Source of the DNA: an uncultured Clostridia bacterium
GTDB taxonomy: Bacteria; Bacillota; Clostridia; Christensenellales; UBA1242
Length of the DNA: 64,000 nucleotides
Reading direction: 5' to 3'
Assembly (NCBI GenBank): GCA_947591785.1
Contig: CANQDK010000002.1
Span: forward strand, 1-64,000
Part shown: piece after piece, positions 52,725 to 61,700 of the stretch
Position numbering within the stretch: the stretch's first letter is position 1
Layout of the letters: every line of letters starts with the position of its first letter
Made by a program: the position numbers and the translations under genes
The notes under the pieces: generated by a model
Told to the model about the DNA's origin: nothing
Databases searched by the model: none
Seen by the model: only the letters and a program-made list of their open reading frames with translations

Positions 52725-55700
52725 TTACTGTTTTGAAAGTTTTTCTCTCTCTTTTTTCTTCTTTCTGTTCACGACAATTAAAACAACAATAATTAAGATT
52801 AACAGCAACAAAATTATAAGAATCAACCACAGATACCAATACGATGTTTTTCCTAAAATTATCGTTGCTTTTGAGCCAATAACACCAAACAATCCATTAT
52901 ATCTGATTGGATTATATTCCATTGCCAGCCCAATGCCTGAAATCGAATGGTCATTGAAGTTGAAATAGCCATTGAAGAATTGTTCTCTTGTGCCAATTGG
53001 TGTCCAGAACTCTTCTCCTAAATCAATGTCATTCACAACCACCCAATAGCATTCATTATATTTCACTTCATTTGAATTTGACATGCCTTTATTACACAAT
53101 GCCATCATCTGAGCAAGTTCTTTCTCAGAACTAATCTTATATGGATTTTTATATGTTCCTTCGCCCTTAAACAATATTTCTTCTTCATCATTAAATTCAT
53201 TTTCCCACAATAATCTTGTGAATTGAATGTGAACATATATCGTTCCTTGAATTCCATTTGCTTGAATAAATTCTCTTGTAAGAATGATTTTGCCGTCTTC
53301 TGTGAAGAACTGACTCATATCCGTGAAATTTTGCCCCATGTTTGAGATTGTGACACTGCTGATTGCATATCTTTCATTGCATACAGTGTCAAAGGCAACC
53401 TGCCCTTTGTTGCTTACTGAGAAGAATTTGGTCATTTCTCCATTGAATAATGCCCCACCAGCAACATTGACATCATTTCCATCCAGTGCATCTTGTATAA
53501 TATCTTTATCAACAAAACTGTTTGTTATATAGATTGCAAAAGATGTGTTTTCAAAGATTGGAACAATTTCAACAACCTTTTCGTGTGCATTGTTTGTTTC
53601 GTTTGCATGTTCCGCAGTGATTTTAAGTGAGAAGAGATGTCTATTGATGTTTTTGTCATAACCCAAATATGAAACATCTTTTCTTTCACCCCAGTTGACA
53701 GAATATCCTTCATCAACAGTCAGAGCGAAAGTGACATCACAGCCAACTCTAACATCCACTCTAATACGTTCTTTCACGAAAGCCAGTCCAGTGCCAGAAC
53801 CTAAAACATAAGAATAATTTTCGCCATTAATAACTTGTGAATACATTTCTCTGATTTGACCAAATTTTGTATCGTAGTCATTAAAGCCGAGAGTTACCTT
53901 ATCACCTTCCAAATTAAGAACCAGTGATGCTCTGCGAACAATTGCACGCATTTGCAATGGATTGTCTAACGAAGTGACGCCACCATCTGAAAGAATATTC
54001 CAATTCAAGAAAGTATAACCCTGTTTTAATTTTGCAGTAAGGGTGAATTTTTCGCCAGTCATAACAAAGCCTTTCTTTAACAGCGTCTTCCCTTGGGAGT
54101 CGGTGACTGGTTCTTGTTCTATGGCAATTTCTTCAACTTCACCGCCAACAATTCTTATGTCAACTTGTGCAAAATATATGATTTGAACCTGACATTCAAC
54201 ATAGTTATCTTTATTGTTTGTTGACCATGGAAGATTTTCTGCAAATGATTCAACGTCAGCAACCCAATCTCCATTGCCATTTCTTTGTTTGATTACAAAT
54301 TTATAGAATTGATAGCCATTGATTTTTGGAGCCGTGAAATAAATATCTGTGTTATACGAAACTTCCATATAATGTGGAGATGCTTCATAATACCAAGAAT
54401 TTGTGTAATCAACTCCACTTATAATTTCTTGTGCAGTATAGTTTAAACTCTCGCTTGGAACAATGCTAATGTTGATTCTTGTTTTTTGATATGATTGATA
54501 TTGATAAACAGAAATTTCAAAATTTCCCTCATCATCAATTTCAAGATTTTCGCTGTATTCAAACAAATTCGTAACTTTATTATAGACGTATCCATTCTCC
54601 AGCCACTTTCCAACCACATCTCCATTATAGTCGATGTATTGTTTTCCGCCTCCGTTTTGGCTGGTGAAATAGCCCATGAAAACATATCCCGATTTTCTTT
54701 GAACAAGATTTAATCTACCATTAACATATTTTATAGAAGGATCTTCATGAATATTATTAGAATTCAATCTTGACAAATTAATTGATTCATTGAATGAAAC
54801 ATTTTCAACACGAGCAAGAGTCTTATCACCATTCTTAAACACGACTGTATATTTGCTTGAACCTAATGTGATGACAATATGGTTTCTTCCCAAGAATTCT
54901 TCAACGCCACCGTTGATTCTGAATGTCACCTTGCCAACATAACCAGTTTCTTCGATTGAAAGCTCATGATATTCAATACTGTTCTTGTCAACAATTGAAT
55001 ATTCTTTCAGCTCACCTTTAACTTGATTGAAGTCAACAGTGAAACCTGCACGAACATAAGCAACAATATCGAAGTGGCTGTCTGTGTAAGCAAGAACAGA
55101 AAGTGCAGAATAATCGCTTCCAGAAGTCCAAACTTTATGTTCATTTCCAAGTAATGGAATCACTTCAAAAGCCCCACCTTCTGCCTTGTCACCATTATTG
55201 TAGAAATCAAGGTCAATGATATTTAAAAGTGGTTTGAACACAACTGTCACATAAACATATTTACCACCAATAAGTTTGTCAATACAGAAAATGCTGTAAT
55301 CCGCTGCTTCAAGAATTTTCGACACTTCTGGATTTTCAACACCTTCTTGTTGCATTGACAGAATTGCTTCAACTCTGTCAATAGTATATCCAGCTCTCTC
55401 TGTTTCAACTTTTATGAAAACTTTACTTGATGTGTAAGCAATAATTGAAAATTGCTTTGTGTTGTCAGTTGGATATTCTTCATAATGAACCAAAGTTCCT
55501 TCAACATAGCCATATTTGTTGACCGTTTCACCTTCATTGTTTGTTAATTGAACTTTTCCAACATCAAGGTCCAATTCTCTAAAGCCTTCAACTTCAATGA
55601 TTGTGTTGACTTGAATTTGTGTTGCACGAGGAATCAAAACAACATAAATTGTATTGACACCCACACCAAATTCTCCATTCTTAATTTCAACAGAAATTTG

Positions 55701-58700
55701 ACTTCCGCTTGTTGTTTCGCCACCAAGTAAAACAAATTCTTGAGCATCTCCTTCTGTTTTGTAATAGCCATATCCACGATACAAATAGCCATCTGGAATT
55801 TCAACATTAAAGTTAAGGTCAAGGCCAAAATTGTAAGCAACTGAAGTTATTTTTTCTCCGCGTGCATTTGTAAAATTCAAAGCAGGCATTGTTGAATAAA
55901 CTTCTTCAACCTTTTCAGGTTCATCTGCTTCATATTCTTCAAACAGTTTATAATACAATCTTGCATCAAGGTTGATATTGACAGTCTTTGTTGTAAATAT
56001 CGCATAAATAATATAACTACTGCTTTCAACATCATAACTAGCACTTGTCAAAAGTTCTTCTGTCAATGTGCAAGAATATGATTTTGCATTGCTAATATAA
56101 TGTCCGCTTTGACGACTCAAACTCCAACCAGCAAAATCGTAGCCTTCCTCACCATTGGTTGCAGTCAATGTTACATCGCTCAAGAAATCTATTTCTTGTT
56201 TTGTCAAGTTTGTGTTTGTTCCAAAATATGCTTTATTATTTGCAACTTGTTCTTCTCCAACAGAGTCAAATGTCACAGCAACAAGCGAAATATTAAATTT
56301 AACATATTTAGAACTTATCAGAACTTCACCAGATTTCAAAATTCCACTTATCAAAATTTCAACCCAGCCATCTTTATCAACGTTAATTTTTTCTGCCGAA
56401 CAATTTGTTGGAGAAACAGTTGAAAATTCATAACCGAAATTATACTTCACAAAAATGCTTGTGCTAAAATCAGAGCCAGCAATTGCAGAAATTTTTGGTA
56501 AAGCCGACAAACCTTCACCGAAATATGTTTTTTCATTAATTTTTACAGAATTAACCGCTTTATTATCGCTAAATCTCAGTGTAATTTCAACAGGCAATTC
56601 GTTTATATGGAAAGTTATTGCCAAGTCTTCACTTATTCCCTCAATCTCGACAGTCAAAACATTGTTCTCAACCACTTTTGAAACAGTCAGCCCAGAAGTT
56701 TGCCCAACAAAATCAATCTCATTTGTAATTTCATAACCACTATCTGGTGTGACAACAAGTTTAAGTTTGTGTCCCTTAATAATGTCAACCGAACCAGATA
56801 TTTCAGCAAGTTGATTGTCATCTGTCATATCTGTTGCAACAACTGACAATAATTCTGTGTTGTAAGAAACTTTAAATTTAATATAGTCTGCAATCACTTC
56901 AAATGAAACATTTTCAGCAGGCATAGTCAAAGAAATTTCAACATAACTCTTTGCTTCGTTCAAGAATGTAACATCAAAACCTTCGCCATATTTTGTTTCA
57001 AGAGTTTTCCATATCTCTAAGTCAAGATGATAGAAATCTTCGCTAACCAACATTCTAAATGTAACTTTTGTGCCATAAGAAATGTCTGTTGCAACAACTT
57101 TTCCACCTTCTTCACTCTCAACAAACAGATTTCCAAGAGGCTCTTCGTCAAGAACGAAATTTACATCGCTTATAGAAAGATTTTGATATGTGATTTCAAT
57201 GTTTGATTTAATAATGTTCCATTTTGCATAAAGAGAAATATTACCAACTTCACCAATTCCAATTTCTGCCTTCAAAGTTTCTTCTTTGAATTCAAAATCG
57301 GTAAACCAACCACCAAAAGTATATCCTTCCTTCGTTATAGAATCTTCTCCTGGCAAAATCACACCTTTATCAGTTGTGTAAGATTTTGGAACGCTTTCTT
57401 CATCAACCCAAACACCCTCATTTGTGTAGTATGTAATTGTATAAGTAATAATGTCGTAAACAGGCTTTATTGTCAATTCGGCATCATCTTCCAAATCTGA
57501 AAGAAGTTCTCCCAAAGTTTTGTTAAGGTTTTCATCCATTTCTTGCCCGCCAACCTCAAACAAATACTCTGTTCCATTGACATCAAAACCTTTAATGTCA
57601 TAGCCATCACGCTCTATATTTTCAGCCAAATCTTGAAGAGTGTATTTTTCCAAATTGTCATAAGAAGTTTTCCATTCATAAATATTTTTCTCAGTTTCTG
57701 CCTTCTTGACAAAATTGCCATCTTTCATTGTTGCATCTTCTGGAAGTTCAAGTTCAACATTAACTTTTTGGTATCTCATTCTTACGTAAATTGTGAAATC
57801 TTTGCTAACATTTGAAATTGTCAATTTATTTCCAGAGATAACAACATTTTCGCCAGCTTCAAGATACGATTTACCATTGTAGAAAGAATCAAGAACAAAG
57901 TGATTTGCTGGACTAACTGTCACAGAAAAACTTTGGCCATACTCAACCTTTCCATTAAATTCAGTAATATTGTTTTCGTTTATTTCTAAACTTGGAACTT
58001 CAACAGTCAATGTTCCACGATTTTCAACAACTCCGCTTCCTGAGACAAGTTCATCACCATTTTCGTCAACAATATAGACTCTCAAATTTTGCTTTATTGT
58101 TTCCCATACTGAAGTGAATGTGACATCAACTTTGTTTTCTTCATCTTCCATTCCAGTTTTATCCTTAAATGAATAGCCAAGTTCTCTATACGAGTCATCT
58201 CCAACAAGAAGATTTAAGAATGTTACAGTCTTAGCATCATTTCCAACAACAACCTTAATCTTATTTGGCTCGTTTTCATCTTCGATTGTTGTAAATCCAG
58301 AAATTTGATATTTCAAATTAGTTAAAAGTTCTTTAAGTTCAGAAGCATTTCCTTTGTCTGAGAAATCAAAATCCATTGTCCAGTATAAGAACTCTTTTCC
58401 AACAGGAATAGTCGCTGGAACAAACTGAGTTGGGAATGAACCTTCATTCTTTTGTTCGCTTGAAACAGCATTATCTGTCAATCTTTGCAGATTCTTTAAT
58501 GGATAAGATACATCTGACAAGAGTTCTCTTCCGCCAAGCCTATATTCTGCTTCACTTTCAGTGTTCACAAAATTAATATGAATTTTAATTGAGATGATTC
58601 TTCCAAACATATTTGGTTCAACATAGTTGTTTGCATCATCACCACTTAATGTAAAGTTAATCTTAATTGAATCGCCACTTACAGAAGCAAACTCTGCGTT

Positions 58701-61700
58701 AGAAATTGTGACATCATCATTTTCAACCTTATTTGTGATATTAAAGAGAAGTTCTCTTTCCATATCATCAGCAAAGATTTTCAAATCAGTTGTTCCGTCG
58801 TAAGCTTTTGTGAAAATGTTTGCAAGAGGAATTTCAAGCTCTTCCAATTCAAGTTGTCTTTCAACAATTGTCAAACCATCTGTAATTTTTCCAAGTTCAA
58901 TTCTCTCTCCGTTTTTAATGAATCCAACAAGTTGGAAATCATCACTTTCAAGCATAATTTCAATATCGTGTGAACCAACAATATATTTTTCGCTTCTTAA
59001 TGATTTTTCGCCATAAATTGTATATACAATTTCAAAACGTCTTGCAAGCATATAGGATTGAATGTTAAACAAAGTCAATTCGCTGTTAAATTGATATGTC
59101 AAATTAGGTTTGATTTCGTCACCATAAATAAACACCATTGCATCTGAATCAAGATTTATGACAACAGGTGCTTTTGTAATGACACCCTTAACTTCCACGC
59201 CATCAACTGTTGTGCATGATGAAATATCATAATTTCCAGCATCTTTACCTGTCAAAACAGCACTGATAGAATAAGGTTCTTCACCAACATAAACAGCAGG
59301 TTGTTTTCCAGAAGTAAGGAATGTCACTTGAACCCCAACTTGCTCATCATTTATGATTCCTTCAAGAATATCTTGACTATAAGAGAATATTGCTGGAGCA
59401 TTTGTGAACATTTCTTGCAATGTTTTATATTCATTTTTGAAATAAAGCTTCTTTTGTGCAACATTAAGTTTGAAAGCAAATTGAGTTTCTGTTGCAGATT
59501 TTCCAAGACGAACTTCATTTGTTCCAGAAGTTGTGGTTCCAGCATAAATCAAGTATGAGCCAACTCTGTTTATAAATTTGTCAGAACTGTTTTGAGCAAC
59601 AAAGTTGATTCCTGTTGCAACAAAATCACGAACTTCTCCAGTGTAAAGAACATAATTTTCCAACTCTTTCACAAAGAAGGCAAGTTCAAATTCTTTTTTA
59701 TCTCCTGTCGCTTGATTCTTTACAACCAAGTAATATTTTGTTTTAGCTTCAACATCTTTGCTTTCAATAAGAATTTGATCATAAACTTTTGCATCATATT
59801 CAAATGTTGCTTCATTAGTCCCATCAGCGAAAAGAACATAAATCAAAGAAGATTGCATTTTTATAATCTGGAAAGCACCTTGCACACTCTTATCGTTGAC
59901 ACTCAAAGAATAGTCTGTGTTTGAACACTCAACACCAATTATTCTGTAATAACCAACTTCAGGTGAACTATCGTTTCTTTGTAAAACTATTTCAAGACTT
60001 TCAGCAAGTGGTGCTTTGTCCTCAGTCAAAGTGTAAGTATATTTATCACCTTGAATAAGGCTTGAACCATATTCAACTGTAATTTCTCCATCTTCCTTAT
60101 ACACAATTTGGTATTCATAAGGAGAAACGACAATTTGTCTTTCAAAACTCTGGAATTCATAGTTTGCAACAGTGCCAGAAATTTTTGGAGCACCTGTGAC
60201 TGTCAAAGTGTATGTTCCAGTTCTTAAATAGCCCAATGCAGAATAGATTGCACCTTCGCCATCAGTTTTAGACAAACTTATATTTAAAGTATAAAGGTTT
60301 TCAGAAATAGGAAGTTTGTTGGATTCCAAAGTTCCGTTTGATGTGTCATAAACAACAAAGTTAAGTCCAATATATGCATTTCCGTCATCTATATGTTTGA
60401 TGTCACCATAGATGTAGTTGAGTTTATCTCCGTCAATAGTTATTGTGGCTTGTGCAGGTTTTATATCCCCAGTTGTTTGTGATGCGGACAGTTCATAGTT
60501 TGCCAAAGCATTCCCTTGCATTCCAACAAAACGCAAAGTCTTTCCATCTCCAACATTAGGATCTGAGAATTGTCCTGACAAAGTCAAAGAATCGCCTTCG
60601 GCAAGGAATGATTCATCAACATTAACTTCAACATCTGTTCTTCCATCATAGAATTTCTTTATTTCCAAATCATCAACATTGATGACTTTCTTCTTTATAA
60701 CAAGTTTATATTCATCATAGAACAAAACGCTTCCATAACTCTTATCAGCAACACTTGCATCTAATTTAAGTTTATAAGTTCCAGCATTTTTAACTTTTCC
60801 TGCATCTTCTTCAGATGCTCCAACAATTTCAATTTGGAATTTTGAGAAAACAAATTCATTTTCTGCAACTTCATTTTCAGAGCCATCTGTTTCCATTAAA
60901 ACGAATGAAACAGCAACATCAACTTCATTGAGAGAAAGTTTTTTGGATTGTGAAGAATCAAGAATCATATTTTCTGTCACAAAGCCATAGAATTTCCCAT
61001 CATAAGTGATGTCTTCTGGCATTACAAGTTTAACAAACAAAGTTTCTTCTGCTGGCATAACATAGAAACCTTTATTTCTTTCAAGTCCACTGTTGCTTAT
61101 GAGTTGAATGCTGATACTTCCACTCACATAGTCCATCTTAAAAGTCTTTTCTCCACCATTAAGAAGGCTTATTGAATAATATTCTTCTGCGATAAATTCG
61201 TCCACATCGTCAGTAAGCACAAAAATTAGTTCAAGTTCATCGCCAGTTTCGGCAACAATGTATTGTTCTGCATAGCTTTCAAATTCTTTTGCCTTTCTCA
61301 ATGTTCGACTGATATATCCATCGCGAACCATGTAATTTATTTCTTTTGTTGTCACGCTAAATGCTGGATAATCATTCAAAACATTTTCAGTTGCATTTGT
61401 GATATTGAAATCTTCAAAAGAAACATTTACTAAAACTGTGTATTCCCCTTTGAGAAGGAAAGTTCCATTTCCATTATCATTTGTGTAAATAGTGTCTTTG
61501 CTTTCTTTAATTGACACACCATTAAATGACGCAATCGAATAAACGAGTTGGTAGTAGCCTGCAACAAGCATACTGCCCTTAACATCATCTCCATTTTTAT
61601 CTTCCAAACTTAAAATTGAGATTTCATTTCTAAGTTGATTTTCTGAAAGTTGTCCATAAATATATGAATCTTCCATTTTAAGAGAAAGTTGTGCATCTCT